DNA of 64,000 nucleotides. Origin: Ascarosepion bandense (lineage: Eukaryota > Mollusca > Cephalopoda > Sepiida > Sepiidae). Below the pieces are notes generated by a model. The model was not told the origin of the DNA. It saw only the letters and a program-made list of their open reading frames with translations, and did not search any database. Below are positions 24,106 through 34,939 of the stretch, piece by piece. The stretch covers positions 3,907,501-3,971,500 of the forward strand of contig JBBBDQ010000330.1 in the NCBI GenBank assembly GCA_037127315.1. The letters run 5' to 3'. The stretch's first letter is position 1; each line of letters opens with the position of its first letter. The position numbers and the translations under genes were made by a program.

Positions 24106-24144
24106 ATCCATTTGACCTGAGCTGTATCGTTTTAATGGCAAAGC
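24106..24144 (-). CDS. SIDT micro-exon: cytoplasmic loop, part 3
   Basis: A 39-bp exon, also a multiple of three, encoding TLPLKRYSSGQMD. The donor is GGATG|gtgagt and the acceptor lies at tttttag|CTTTGC. It is basic and serine-containing, fitting a cytosolic loop. Identification rests on phase continuity with both neighbours and good splice sites. It is a candidate for alternative inclusion. Confidence 0.7.
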
Positions 24145-24469
24145 TAAAAAATAAACCAAGATTAAGACATTTATTTTAATCATGTATACACAAAGATACT
24201 TTTGGGAATCTTAGGTTTTAGGTAAAATTTTGTTTTTATCTTGTGATGAAGATCATTTGGTTTGGTTTTGTTGATGTTGTTTAGTGGTATATCAACCTAT
24301 ACGAGTTATTTAATGCTGAAATTTAATTATTTTGTATGCAATTTTATGGCTTCAGTTACATATATTTTAGACACAATTTTATGCCTTCAACTATAGGTAT
24401 TTTGTACATAATTTTATATTTCCAGGATAAACAGTTTTGTTTTTTTTTTCAGATACATAGCTGCAAGAT

Positions 24470-24720
24470 ATGGATGTGCGTTGTGGTGCAATGAATATCA
24501 GCTTTTATGGTTTAGTTTACCATTTACTCCACTCAAGATCTGACATATACGTATCAACATCATTATCCTCATCTGAATCAGTTTGTCATTATTAATGTTA
24601 GAAATGTCAATATCTGATTCTTTCAGCATTTCTTCTATTAGAACCTTGAATAAGTTCACTCTATTTTCCAACAGATCTTGTTCCCAGAACTGAGTACATG
24701 TAGTTTTAGATGGTAACACA
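24470..24720. other. SINE head fragment followed by acidic coding-like remnant
   Basis: 24472-24505 is the head of SINE family 1 (ggatgtgcgttgtggtgcaatgaatatcagc). On the minus strand, 24498-24719 has 73 open codons including MLKESDIDISNIN. A frameshift gives an acidic run with YMSDLEWSKW. It resembles the acidic N-terminus of a transposase-type protein, but I cannot assign a family. Confidence 0.3.
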
Positions 24721-24734
24721 TCTATAAGAGAGTA

Positions 24735-25883
24735 CTATAGGCAAGCTTGAAATTCAGGGTATGTTATTTCACCAAAGTGTAACAACTTTGTTTTCATAGA
24801 ATTAAACATGTTGGATTTTGTGCCAAAGAAAGTGTATTTGCGGGGAATTTTACTGCACTACTTTATTCAAAAGAAATCTGCAGCTGAAGCACACAGAATT
24901 CTTGTTGAGACTTATGGTGTCTATGCTCTATCAGAAACAACAAGCAAAGATTGGTTTAGGCACTTCAAAAATAATGATTTTGATGCTGAAGATAAAGAAC
25001 ACTGATGCACTGAAATGTTTGAAAATGAAGAATTGGAGGCATTACTTCATGAAGACTCATGTCAGGTGCAACTTGAACTTGCAGAATAATTAGGAGTTTA
25101 AAAACATTTGAAAATGATTCAAAAGGAAGAATATTGTATGAGTTGAAGCCGAGAGGTCTTGAACGGCATCTTGACATATATGAACATTTGCTTCAGTGGC
25201 AGAAAAGTAAAGGTTTTTTGCATTGTATCATGACCTGTGATGAAAAGTGGATGCCCTATGATAACCCTAAGTGTAGAAGATCATGGGTTAAGCCTGGTCA
25301 TGACAACACCAGTGGCAAAGCCAAATATCCATGGTTTGAGGTTTCTGCCCTGCATTTGGTGGGATCAGCTGGGTGTAGTTTATTATGAACTGCTCAAACC
25401 AATCAAAATCATCATGGGAGATTGCGATCGACTACAATTGATGTGTTTGAGCTGAGCATTGAAAAAAAAAGTCTGCTATATAAGTAGAGACACAACAAAG
25501 TGATTTTGTAATGTGACAATGCTAGGCCACATGTTACGAAATGAGTGAAAACCTACTTGGAAACACTTAAATGGGAAGACCTACTCCACCCATTGTACTC
25601 ACCAGACATTGCCCCATCTGATTATCACTTGTTCTGATTGATGGCAGATGGTCCTACTGAGTAGCACTTTCACTTTTACAAAGATGCCAAAAAATGGGTC
25701 AACTCATGGTCAGCTTCAAAAGAACTGTCATTTTTTGATGTGGAATTCAAATGCTGCCAGAAAGATGGGAAAAAGTAGTGGCTACCGATGGGCAATACTT
25801 TCAGTGATATGTTTTTTACTAATTTTTGTAAATAAAACATTACTTTTTATAAAAAATCAGTGAAAGCTTATTCAAGGTCCTAA
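24735..25883 (+). mobile_element. mariner element with broken transposase
   Basis: The transposase N-terminus is FRDWF-type: AAEAHRILVETYGVYALSET then TSKDWFRHFKNNDFDAEDKE (24808-25005), the mariner helix-turn-helix. It continues in other frames with ELEALLHEDSCQVQLELAE, YELKPRGLERHLDIYEHLLQ, TCDEKWMPYDNP (first catalytic Asp), WWDQLGVVYYELLKP, CDNARPHV (second Asp) and YSPDIAPSDYHLF (third Asp), a D,D34D arrangement. Several stops and frameshifts make it dead. The right terminus ends ...tattcaaggtcctaa followed by TA (25884-25885). The left terminus near ctataggcaagcttgaa after TA is less certain. Confidence 0.85.
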
Positions 25884-26127
25884 TAGTTTCTTTCATTTTT
25901 ATTCTCAGATAACCTAGACTGTATAACCTTGAAATATGTGCTCTGAATTACTAGATCTCTTTCTGTTATGATGATTGATTCCTTGTTGCGATAAAAAGAT
26001 AGAGGAAAACATTGTAAAACTTGTATTTTCTTTCTAATTGAAGAGACGGCGGAAGTAGAATGAGGTTGAAGTCTTACTGTTTACGTTATTTGCGATGATG
26101 TCGTCATATATTATGGCAGAGTATACA

Positions 26128-26446
26128 TGGGATGTGCATTATGGTGCAATGGATATTGGCTTGGAATGAGAAATCAGAGAGTTAAGTTTGAATTCCTGTT
26201 GAATTTTTTGTAATCACTTACATGCAAATACCTTTGGGAAAGGTATTAATCCATCTCTTCTCTCTTTTTTAGCTATGGGTTAAATAGTAGAACAGATTAA
26301 GTTCTATAGCTTTGGTTGGCAACCAGTCAACTGCAGAAAGAAATGGCAACCCACGGCAGAAAAAATATTCTACCTAGTCAGTCATGGATCAAAAGAAACA
26401 TAATTGCCCAAGCATGTATCACGTAAGGCACTTAACTGAGTTTGTT
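26128..26446 (+). repeat. tRNA-derived SINE (family 1), full-length
   Basis: From catgggatgtgcattatggtgcaatggatattgg through caaatacctttgggaaaggtattaatcc to gtatcacgtaaggcacttaactga. It is complete and moderately diverged in the B box. Between 26450 and 28125 I recognise nothing: A+T-rich sequence with no frames or element termini. Confidence 0.8.
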
Positions 26447-28176
26447 GATGATGAAATGCTTTGTTGGTAATTTTAAAAACATGTTTTGCAGATAATTTTA
26501 CTATAGAAATGTATTTTTATGCATTTTTAGTGTTGTGTTGATTGTCACATATTGCTAGTAATTCTACTATAAACTGTATTGTTAGTAATTATTATATGTA
26601 TTATTGGACATTGTTATAAAGTGTATCACTAGTATTTTTGCTATAATAATGTATTTTTATACTTTCCTAGTGTTTTCGCTTTTGTTTGGGGGTTCACTAT
26701 TTGCCCATAGCTGGGATTCCAACAGGTGCTACCACACTAGGTCCACACTGACCTGAGAACAAGAAGTGATTCCATACTCCTCAAAACACTCAATTTCAAT
26801 CAGAGGCCTTGTTACCGGATGTACTTTATTGTCATAGCCAAGACTAGATTGTCATGGATGTAACCCTATTTTCAGATGACTGGTATTAATTTTTAAGTAA
26901 TTTTCAAAATGAGAAAAGATTTCCCTAAAATGGAAGAATACAATTATTTTTGTCAGGAAAAGTAGCCAAACGATTAACAAGTGAAAACCCAGGTGTGAAG
27001 TTTACTGAGTACAGAAATATTTTTAAGCGAATTCATAAATGTGATTTAAGACAAAATATCTGTCAATGGGTTTTGAGAATGGGTGACCCTAGGTCGAAAT
27101 GAAGCCTTGACATTTTCCTGTGTACTGGGTTACCCGGACAGTTAATAAGAGCAGGCAGACAAATAGAGGGAGCGTGTTTACTATTGGAAGTTGAAATGTT
27201 TAAATGTAATTGTTTTCATTTAGAGCTGGTAAAAGTTATACAGAGAGGGAAATGAAAACCTTACACCCCTCTTTCCCACACCAGTTGGTATGCTGTTTAA
27301 CAAAATCAGAATGCAAGATGAGAATTTATGAGTCGGCTCCCATGTTGTGAGAGAGGCAGTTGGGAAAGATGGTCAGCCTGAAAACTTGCCTGCTGCTAGA
27401 AGTAAGAGGAAGATGATCAGACAGAGATATTGCTAAATTCGACCAACACAAATATTCTACTGAAATACCAGCCAACTGATATTTCTTTTCCATCACTTAT
27501 TTTAACTTGCCTGTAATTTTGTAATTATTCAATATAAACATATATAAATCTACACTGTGTTGTTGTGGTCTTAAATCTGGTTTTCATCATATACCAATTC
27601 CTTGCAAGTCTGGACCATCCATATTTCGTATTGAAATACCAGTTCTAGTACTATAAGTTAAGCAACACCAAACCCATGATGCATTTTCTTGTGACTTTAT
27701 CTAGTATAATGCCAACTCTTTTTTCATTATATTTACCTCCTCAGACAGAAATAATATGGGACCAAGTTATTGTTTCACTCTTACACTGGATATGTATTTT
27801 TAATTAAACATTTGTTTTTATACTCGCATGTGGCTATAAGCTCTCTTCTCAACTGAACAGCTGAACACCCAATCATTGTAGGATTACCAATTTTTCACTC
27901 AGATTACAGTCATTACCTTCTGGAGTAGGAGTTACCTTTCACCTCTGAAGTATATATATAATTAGAATTAATATGAAATTTGTCACGTAACAGATTGCTG
28001 GTATAATCAATACTCTGACTCCAGAATTTCATAGGCAAATCTTTTTGTCATTATTTGGCTCACTCATCAGAAAGTCTATAGGGCTAATAATATAACATTT
28101 TTTTGCATCATTATTCCGCTTTACTTAAACAGGGTGCAATGGATAAATTGACATCTAAATTACACAAAAATGGGAA

Positions 28177-28565
28177 TGTGGGTATTTGTGTCTTCTCAGA
28201 GTGTAGTTCGTAGCCGAATTAATAACCACTCCGCCAGCTGCTACTCGTAGAACCCGGAACACTGCTTCACCAGGGACTCCGTTTCCTGCGCACCGTAAGC
28301 AAAACGCTGTCTCCCAAACACCGGTGTAGCCTTCTCGAGTCGTAAATAGCAAAAAGTGACCCGAAACAGAAGTAGGCTCTTTTTATGTGTTTTTTGGTCT
28401 CGTAATTTCCCACTCTCCGAGAGCCTCACTTTCACCAATGACGCATGCGCCGTGTCATTCGAAAAACTGCCTCGCATGAGCTCGCCTCGCGGTTCCATTA
28501 CGTCTACGAACGCACGTGCAAACAAACCGCCTTCTTTTGCTTCGGCGAGGTAAGTCTCCACCACA
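28177..28565 (-). repeat. Element 1 3' LTR
   Basis: 389 bp, identical by eye to 32311-32699. On the plus strand it begins TGTGGGTATTTGTG and ends CTCCACCACA. The gag-pol frame runs about 111 bp into it before stopping at 28455. Confidence 0.95.
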
Positions 28566-31500
28566 CTCCCCCCTGATCTCATCATCACAAAAAGTGCATT
28601 CGGGAGCGGGTCTCTTCTGGCGGGTGCTCCTTCGGAGGGGTACGACACAAGGTTCGTCCTCAGATGGGCTGTCACCTGAGGTTTCGTCATGCACGTCAGC
28701 ATCCGCTGTTAGTGGACCATCGGAGCCATCACTTGGTTGACCTGACCCCAAGTAAATAAATCGCTCACTCTCTTCTGTGTCGGTTTCATCGCCCGACGAT
28801 GCATATGGTCCTGAAAATGGCCGTAGGTCTTTGACATGGCGTGGTACCCCATCAATTCGCACTGTCAGTGGGCTGACAATTTCGGTTACCCGCCCGGTCC
28901 TGAACTTGGTTGTGCATTTGCCGTGCGGATTTTTGACCCAGACAACGTCACCTTCTTCATATCTCCCTCCGATAATCTGTGGTTCTGGTGGGGGTTTGGC
29001 TTCAATGCCTTTTACTCTGACGTGGTAATTATGCAGCACGTCAGCCGGTGCCGTGGAAGGTGAGACATCGTCCTTTGGCGTGACATTATACCAATAAACG
29101 GCCTCCAACGCGGAACAACCCTTCCTTGCTGCGATGGTCTTAATGCTCCTGTGGCTGCGCTCCACAATTCCATTACCAGCCGGTGAATATGCGCATCGGA
29201 ATCTTAACTGCACACCCCAGCTGTTTGCAAACTCTTTAAAGTGTCTGCAAGTGAACGCAGGGTCATTGTCAGTCAATATCTCGGTTGGTGGGCCCCGTTC
29301 AAAGAAAATCATCTTCAACTGGTGAATGACACTATGTGCATCTTGTCGACGCAATGTCCGCCAAATTGCAAACCTGGAGGGACCGCAATCAATGAGCGTT
29401 AAAAAATGCACGCCATTGTAATGGGTTATGTCCATTGCTACTCTACTCCAGTTGTTTTCCACGCTCAATTTTTCCTTTTTCCAATGAACTGGCGCCGGAT
29501 CTATAGACTGGCAGGCTTCACAGGCTTTGATAACCGATCGCACAATTTCCTTCGACACTAGTGGGTCGATAAATCTGGCGAAGTATAGGGTTCGTTTCAC
29601 GCCCGCATGTCCACTTTCTCGGTGGACGTCAACCACCTGACTTTTATTCAGTCGGCACCTCATTGCAGCGCAACTCTCCGGGACTGGCTCTTTTCCCTCG
29701 TTATGTAGATTCAACCACTTGCGTGGCACTCTGGTGAGGCAATCTGCGCGATTTTGACAGGATTTCACCAGCGTGACATCCATGGTCAATTTATATTCTT
29801 CCATTAATGCCCGCAGTGTTCCTAAGCGTCGTCTCACTAGCATTTCACCAGCCGCCTTAGTGTTCACACGTGCCTTCCCAGTCAAGGTGTCGGATATCCA
29901 CCGATGTACGCATGCTGAATCGGTGACCAGATGCAACACTGTAGCCTGCCATTGAAGGGCCAGGTTGATGCCTTTGACTGCTGCATCTAATTCAGCCAGA
30001 TTGATATGCCTGGCATCATTGGTCGGGCGCAACCAACAAGCATCCTCAACGATGCTTCCATTCGCCTCTAACGCCACTCCTGTGGCCACAGAACTTGCAT
30101 CCACCCAGACCTTCATCTCGTTACCATTCATGCACCAGTCTCCTCCAACAGGGTCCATTTCACACACTCTGGTCATCGTCTCTTCCAGCATACGAAGCAG
30201 ATTGGCATTTCTGATTTCCTCGTCCCATCTCTTGGTTACCGCACTTGCTCGGCGCTTGATGAATGCAGTCGCCACCCTTAGCCAGCCACACACGGGGAAG
30301 TGGCCCACGAGTTTCCCACAAATGGAAAACACACGTCGACGAGTCACCACGTCGGGAATTTCCGGGATCTGTCCACTCCGCTTCCATCGGAGAGTACCGT
30401 TCTCTCCCCACACCTGCAGACCGAGGACCCTAGTTCCGTCTCGTAGCCGTTTTGGGTCTTTACAGACTAGGCCGTAATCTGAGAGGTGCTGTCGAACGCG
30501 CGATGCAGAAATCAGGCTCTCATTGATAAAAATGTCGTCAACGTAAGCCGACGTGGCACTTTTGATCACACGATCTTGGGACATTATAGCGTCGACGACA
30601 GATTTCATGATGAGTGGTGCCACATTTAGTCCAAACCCCAATCGTGTAAGGCAGAACCGCTTGCCCTTGAAAATAACTGTTTGGAATGGCCACAGCTTCT
30701 TGTCAATGTGAATTTGTAGATAGGCATGTCGCAGATCCAAGAGCGACACATCAACTCCTTGCTGTCGCCATTCTCTGAGCTTTTGTGCGCACACTTCGGC
30801 ATCGGCAGTGAATGCTTCTACAAATCCGTTCAATTCTCGGTAGTCGAGTACCGGCCGGACCTTTTGCTTATGTTCCTGCACGACTGCCATCAAGGGAATT
30901 AGACCCTTGGGTGGACCAAGTTCCTCCTCGGGATATGGCAGCAACCATCCGTTACGTTGCCATAGCAAGAGTTCTTTCTCGTACGCATCCCGGGCATGGT
31001 CTGGCACAGTGTACTCTTGCACGTTATTTGTCAGCTCGCCGGGCGAGCGACCACTTGCCCATTTCCATGTTGCAGTCCACGCTCTTTGCCTTTCATCGAA
31101 TGTCACACTGAAATCGGGCTCATCGATAGAAATGGCGGCACATCCATCCAGGTTTCCAAAGTATGCCTCACCAGATTCCGTCAGGCGAACACCTCCTAGC
31201 TGTTTGATCGCGTCGATGCCAATAAGCAGGTCAAAACCCAACAATTGTCCATCCACGACCAGGACCTCAATGTTTACGGGCTGAGACTGTTCAACTTCCA
31301 ATTTTATTCTGCCGTGCCCCCGGCACTTCAAAGTCTTCCCGTCGGCCGTCAGTACTCCTACTTCCTTCTGTCTCCAATGGCGACACACAGCTTTGCTCAC
31401 CAGCGTCTGTGAGCAGCCGGAATCCACCAGAGCTGTGCACTCTCGCCCATCCACGAGCACTTTTATGGCGGGCAATTTCTTGATTCTCACTTGCTCAGGG

Positions 31501-32279
31501 AGGAGACTGGCGCTGACGTCTCCCCCCCCTTGGGCGTTTCCCTGGCATCTTGATGATGTATGTCCAAGTTTATGGCATCTGAAGCATCGGGTTTCACGGT
31601 GAGACTTCCGCACTCGACCGTCCGACCTCACTTGGCGTCCCTGCATACAATCCTTCGCCATGTGGTTGGGTCCAGAACACTTGTAGCAAAAAAAGGTCTC
31701 ACTGCGCGAGTTATCAGGGAGCAACTCTGAATTCGAATGTGTTTTGCCAGTGGATGCAGCGACCGATTCCTTACAGCTTCCGTTGTCGGTCATGATAGCC
31801 CGTGCTCGAGTCAAAAGCTGCTCCAATGTCATGGTCTCCATTCTGGACAAGGCACGAAGAAGCTGTCTAACATATTGTGGCAACCCCGAAACAAACGCAC
31901 ATATCATCCATCGTTCGGGCAACGATCCCTCAACCAGCCGAGCTAAACGATGTAGTTCGGCCAGAAACTCGTCCACTGTTTCTCCCGAGCGAAGTTGCCG
32001 AGTAACAAATTGATCGTATGCATCAAATGCATCTGTCGCATACGCGGTCATGAGGGCCCATTTAATTTGCTCCGCATCCGCTTTCTGTTCCTTGCTGAGC
32101 TGCCTGTATACGGCAAGAGCACCGCCTCGGAGGCGTAATGGAAGAATCCGCTCAACTTTGTCCTGAGCACAGAGTTCGCAGACCAACTCTGCATTTTCGA
32201 TCCACTCGACGTTTGGCATATCAGTTGCAGCGCCACTGAACTCAGGAATCAACCGGACATCAAAGACTTTGCCGTCCAT
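28455..32279 (-). CDS. Element 1 Gag-Pol polyprotein (about 1274 aa)
   Basis: The start is taken at the ATG at 32279 (MDGKVFDVRLIPEFSGAATD), the first after the 5' LTR. The frame is also open upstream into the LTR to 32486. Domains in order: a gag capsid-like region with YDQFVTRQLRSGETVDEFLA; two CCHC knuckles, CYKCSGPNHMAKDC and CFRCHKLGHTSSRC (about 31.57-31.69 kb); an aspartic protease motif LVDSGCSQTL (about 31.4 kb); RT with LLDLRHAYLQIHI and the catalytic AYVDDIF (about 30.54 kb); RNase H with VWVDASSVATGVAL and LVTDSACVHRW; and an integrase with an HHCC zinc domain (HRESGH...CEAC), catalytic Asp in MDITHYNG, Asp in LTDNDPAF and Glu in GIVERSHRS. There are no frameshifts or stops. The C-terminus is rich in D/E then R/K. 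It has every catalytic residue I can check. Confidence 0.93.
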   Translation of the reverse strand: MDGKVFDVRLIPEFSGAATDMPNVEWIENAELVCELCAQDKVERILPLRLRGGALAVYRQLSKEQKADAEQIKWALMTAYATDAFDAYDQFVTRQLRSGETVDEFLAELHRLARLVEGSLPERWMICAFVSGLPQYVRQLLRALSRMETMTLEQLLTRARAIMTDNGSCKESVAASTGKTHSNSELLPDNSRSETFFCYKCSGPNHMAKDCMQGRQVRSDGRVRKSHRETRCFRCHKLGHTSSRCQGNAQGGGDVSASLLPEQVRIKKLPAIKVLVDGRECTALVDSGCSQTLVSKAVCRHWRQKEVGVLTADGKTLKCRGHGRIKLEVEQSQPVNIEVLVVDGQLLGFDLLIGIDAIKQLGGVRLTESGEAYFGNLDGCAAISIDEPDFSVTFDERQRAWTATWKWASGRSPGELTNNVQEYTVPDHARDAYEKELLLWQRNGWLLPYPEEELGPPKGLIPLMAVVQEHKQKVRPVLDYRELNGFVEAFTADAEVCAQKLREWRQQGVDVSLLDLRHAYLQIHIDKKLWPFQTVIFKGKRFCLTRLGFGLNVAPLIMKSVVDAIMSQDRVIKSATSAYVDDIFINESLISASRVRQHLSDYGLVCKDPKRLRDGTRVLGLQVWGENGTLRWKRSGQIPEIPDVVTRRRVFSICGKLVGHFPVCGWLRVATAFIKRRASAVTKRWDEEIRNANLLRMLEETMTRVCEMDPVGGDWCMNGNEMKVWVDASSVATGVALEANGSIVEDACWLRPTNDARHINLAELDAAVKGINLALQWQATVLHLVTDSACVHRWISDTLTGKARVNTKAAGEMLVRRRLGTLRALMEEYKLTMDVTLVKSCQNRADCLTRVPRKWLNLHNEGKEPVPESCAAMRCRLNKSQVVDVHRESGHAGVKRTLYFARFIDPLVSKEIVRSVIKACEACQSIDPAPVHWKKEKLSVENNWSRVAMDITHYNGVHFLTLIDCGPSRFAIWRTLRRQDAHSVIHQLKMIFFERGPPTEILTDNDPAFTCRHFKEFANSWGVQLRFRCAYSPAGNGIVERSHRSIKTIAARKGCSALEAVYWYNVTPKDDVSPSTAPADVLHNYHVRVKGIEAKPPPEPQIIGGRYEEGDVVWVKNPHGKCTTKFRTGRVTEIVSPLTVRIDGVPRHVKDLRPFSGPYASSGDETDTEESERFIYLGSGQPSDGSDGPLTADADVHDETSGDSPSEDEPCVVPLRRSTRQKRPAPECTFCDDEIRGECGGDLPRRSKRRRFVCTCVRRRNGTARRAHARQFFE
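28566..28577 (-). promoter_or_regulatory. Element 1 polypurine tract
   Basis: The minus strand reads ATCAGGGGGGAG immediately upstream of the 3' LTR. This is the expected primer site for plus-strand DNA synthesis. Confidence 0.75.
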
Positions 32280-32310
32280 AATGGAAATCGTAATAGATGC
32301 CGAAATAGCT

Positions 32311-32699
32311 TGTGGGTATTTGTGTCTTCTCAGAGTGTAGTTCGTAGCCGAATTAATAACCACTCCGCCAGCTGCTACTCGTAGAACCCGGAACACTGCT
32401 TCACCAGGGACTCCGTTTCCTGCGCACCGTAAGCAAAACGCTGTCTCCCAAACACCGGTGTAGCCTTCTCGAGTCGTAAATAGCAAAAAGTGACCCGAAA
32501 CAGAAGTAGGCTCTTTTTATGTGTTTTTTGGTCTCGTAATTTCCCACTCTCCGAGAGCCTCACTTTCACCAATGACGCATGCGCCGTGTCATTCGAAAAA
32601 CTGCCTCGCATGAGCTCGCCTCGCGGTTCCATTACGTCTACGAACGCACGTGCAAACAAACCGCCTTCTTTTGCTTCGGCGAGGTAAGTCTCCACCACA
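32311..32699 (-). repeat. Element 1 5' LTR
   Basis: 389 bp, identical to the 3' LTR. It should carry the promoter, but no clear TATA box is seen. The sequence just inside it (minus strand AGCTATTTCGGCATC) does not begin with TGG, so the usual tRNA-3'-end primer site is not evident. Confidence 0.95.
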
Positions 32700-33454
32700 G
32701 GGAATAATACTGACATCTCATTTTAACAGATATATTTACCAAAATCACACAAAAATATCTTGAAATACAAATGAGAATAAATTATTCAATAAAATCAACT
32801 TTGGCTTCAACCATAACATCCAAACAACTTCGGAATCTCTTGCAACTCTTCTGGACGGTCTCTTTGTTTAAGTTGGTGAATGCTGTCATAATCATTGCTT
32901 TCAGTTCACCTTTAATCTTACAAGTAGTTTTGTTGGTCTTTTGCTCAACTGCACCTCATACATTATAATCAAGGGGGTCGCAGTCTAGGGAGTTAGGTGG
33001 TCAGATGTAATGGGTGATGTGGTTGCAAAAATTGTCTGACAGCTATGATTGGGTTCTTCTGCTTGTGTGACATGGCATAGAGTGCTGCTACCAGACATAG
33101 GGTTTTCCAGCAGCCACCCTCTTGACCCAGGCCAGCACTACCTCTTTAAAGCACTTGATGTAGGCCTCTATCTTGAGTCTGAGGCCCTGTGGGAACATGA
33201 ATGGAGGCATAACATCACCATCACTTGTGGTCATTCCAAACACCTTTGTAATAACCATTAAACTCATACAACTCCTCTGCACTGACCTCTGATTGACACC
33301 CAAGTACTCTGAAATGCCTGTATTGGATTTTCTAATGCAAATGCTAAGCAGTACAACATACCTTTTCCAACTGACCCTATTATACTGTGCAATCAACATT
33401 CATGCATGAAATTAAAATATAATGGCAACGATTTACCCATCACACACTGTATGC

Positions 33455-34205
33455 ATATACTTATCTAAGTAACCCAGTTCTATCTGGTAGGGTTATCTCT
33501 CACAAGAGTGGCTAGACACCCAGCATGATTAAAAAAATGTCAATGGATAGATGAACCTTGTTCTAGGTTGAATGGTCTCCTAGCATAATGGGATAGACAG
33601 GGTCCCATTGTTATGTATACAGCCAGTGCAGTGATGTCACAGTATAGCTGTGTTAAGTACTTCCAAGACTGAACTCAAATGTACAAGGTAAAGGGTTCAT
33701 GTGTCCATGATTAAGGCAAATTTTCAAGTTGAATAATATTGACTGTGAGTTAACCTAGAGAGAGGTGGGCTCTTCCAGGTCTACTTGCTATGAATGAATG
33801 AACACTTCTCTGGTTTTCAAACCAGATATGTGAAATGAACTAGTCAGATGTTCAGTAAACCTACAACTACACCTGGTCATAGGACTGAGGATGAACATTT
33901 CACTTTCTTATTCATTTTACACATATTTATATATTTTTTCCTGGAATTTGCTTTGAAAGAACAAGGAGGAATAAGTGATTAACTCATTTTTTATTGTTTT
34001 TGTTATAGTTTTTGATTCATAATTTTGTGGTGAATATTGTTTTCACCTATTCTTACTCTTCTTCTTTCTTGTGTTTTATATATTTGTGTATATAGTTTTA
34101 AAATGCCTGTTCTTATAGTCCTAACAATGTAGATCACTTACAGTACAATATTTCTTTGTAAGATATAAATAAATACTGAAATATAAAGAAAATACATTCT
34201 TAATT
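33455..34205. other. Intron stretch without recognised features
   Basis: Part of SIDT intron 24145-36727. It is moderately less A+T rich from 33460 to 33900 and may be an unclassified repeat. No frames, termini or RNA motifs are recognised. Confidence 0.4.
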
Positions 34206-34209
34206 GTTT

Positions 34210-34920
34210 TTAATTCCAAGCAAGGCAATAAAGCCACTAAGATACAATGGGTTACCAAGTGTTAGGGAGAATGAGAAAATGTTAAGGAGTGAGAACAATA
34301 AAAGAACAAGAATGAAGAAGACAGAAGATAATTATTGATATTGCATTTAAATTTTTGAAGATCAAAGTTGATTGGGAACCTGGAAGAGAGATCCACATGA
34401 GAAGTGTAATAGAGGAAACTGTTAACATAAAACTTATGAATACATCTAGCCATTTCAATTGTAAAATGATGAGAACTTGCCATCAATTTATTACTAAGCT
34501 TAAATTCATAAAGTCAAAGTACTATAGTGTAAAGTTTATCAGAACACTTACCGTGAAAGTATTTATAGAAGAGGTAGAGGGAAAGTACATTATGGCAATT
34601 GTAAAGTGACTGAAAGTGAGATACATGGTCAGAACGAATAGCATTGCAGATTCTTTGGATTTTAACAAGAATTTGTAAATGTATAGCAGGAGCATCATAC
34701 CAGATGTGGCAGTAATATTCAAAGCAAGGATGAATGGTAAAGTTATCAATATGTAAGACAGATTCTGGGGGAAAAATATTGTCTAGCACAACACACTGTG
34801 AACCATCTTTCCTCGCAGTAAACCAAGCAGCTGATTCAATATAATCTTTCCACTTCATGTCAACAGAAAATGTTAGCCTGAGAAAGTTCGGGGAGCCATT
34901 CTCCTAGAGTCATGCTAATA
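34210..34920 (-). pseudogene. LINE-A 3' fragment, minus orientation
   Basis: Begins with the inverted terminus caaggcaataaagccactaagatacaatgggttacc. It encodes on the minus strand MKWKDYIESAAWFTARKDGS, PPESVLHIDNFTIHPCFEYY and CHIWYDAPAIHLQILVKIQR, the post-RT region of LINE-A also seen at 23.4-23.65 kb. It is truncated. Confidence 0.75.
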
Positions 34921-34939
34921 AAAGGAAACTTTATTTGCT

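Larger units (their letters stand above)
28177..32699 (-). mobile_element. Ty3/gypsy LTR retrotransposon, element 1 (apparently intact)
   Basis: A 4523-bp element with two identical 389-bp LTRs (TG...CA), flanked by the 5-bp duplication GGGAA (28172-28176 and 32700-32704). It has a polypurine tract before the 3' LTR and a single gag-pol frame without internal stops. The order PR-RT-RNase H-integrase places it in Ty3/gypsy rather than Ty1/copia. It is inserted in the sense orientation of the SIDT gene, in intron 24145-36727. Its base composition (higher GC, CpG retained) is unlike the surrounding A+T-rich intron, as expected for a recent arrival. Confidence 0.95.
28130..33449 (-). mobile_element. 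IS630/Tc1-type DNA transposon relic, split by the LTR element
   Basis: Inverted termini CAGGGTGCAATGGATAAAT (28130-28148) and, read inward from the right end, CAGTGTGTGATGGGTAAAT (33431-33449) match at 15/19. A TA follows the right end. Minus-strand coding remains at 32.77-33.4 kb include TSDGDVMPPFMFPQGLRLKI, EAYIKCFKEVVLAWVKRVAA and, in another frame, KGELKAMIMTAFTNLNKETV and KRFRSCLDVMVEAKVDFIE. These are typical of a Tc1/mariner-superfamily transposase C-terminal half. After subtracting the LTR insertion it is about 0.8 kb, so it was already internally deleted. Confidence 0.75.

Noticed and set aside
24498..24719. Minus-strand 73-codon acidic frame as a host exon
   Set aside because: No splice context or phase fit with SIDT. 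It is probably a transposase-type remnant, but the family cannot be assigned.
28777..31946. Several plus-strand frames of 60-170 codons inside element 1
   Set aside because: They are antisense shadows of the high-GC gag-pol frame on the minus strand.
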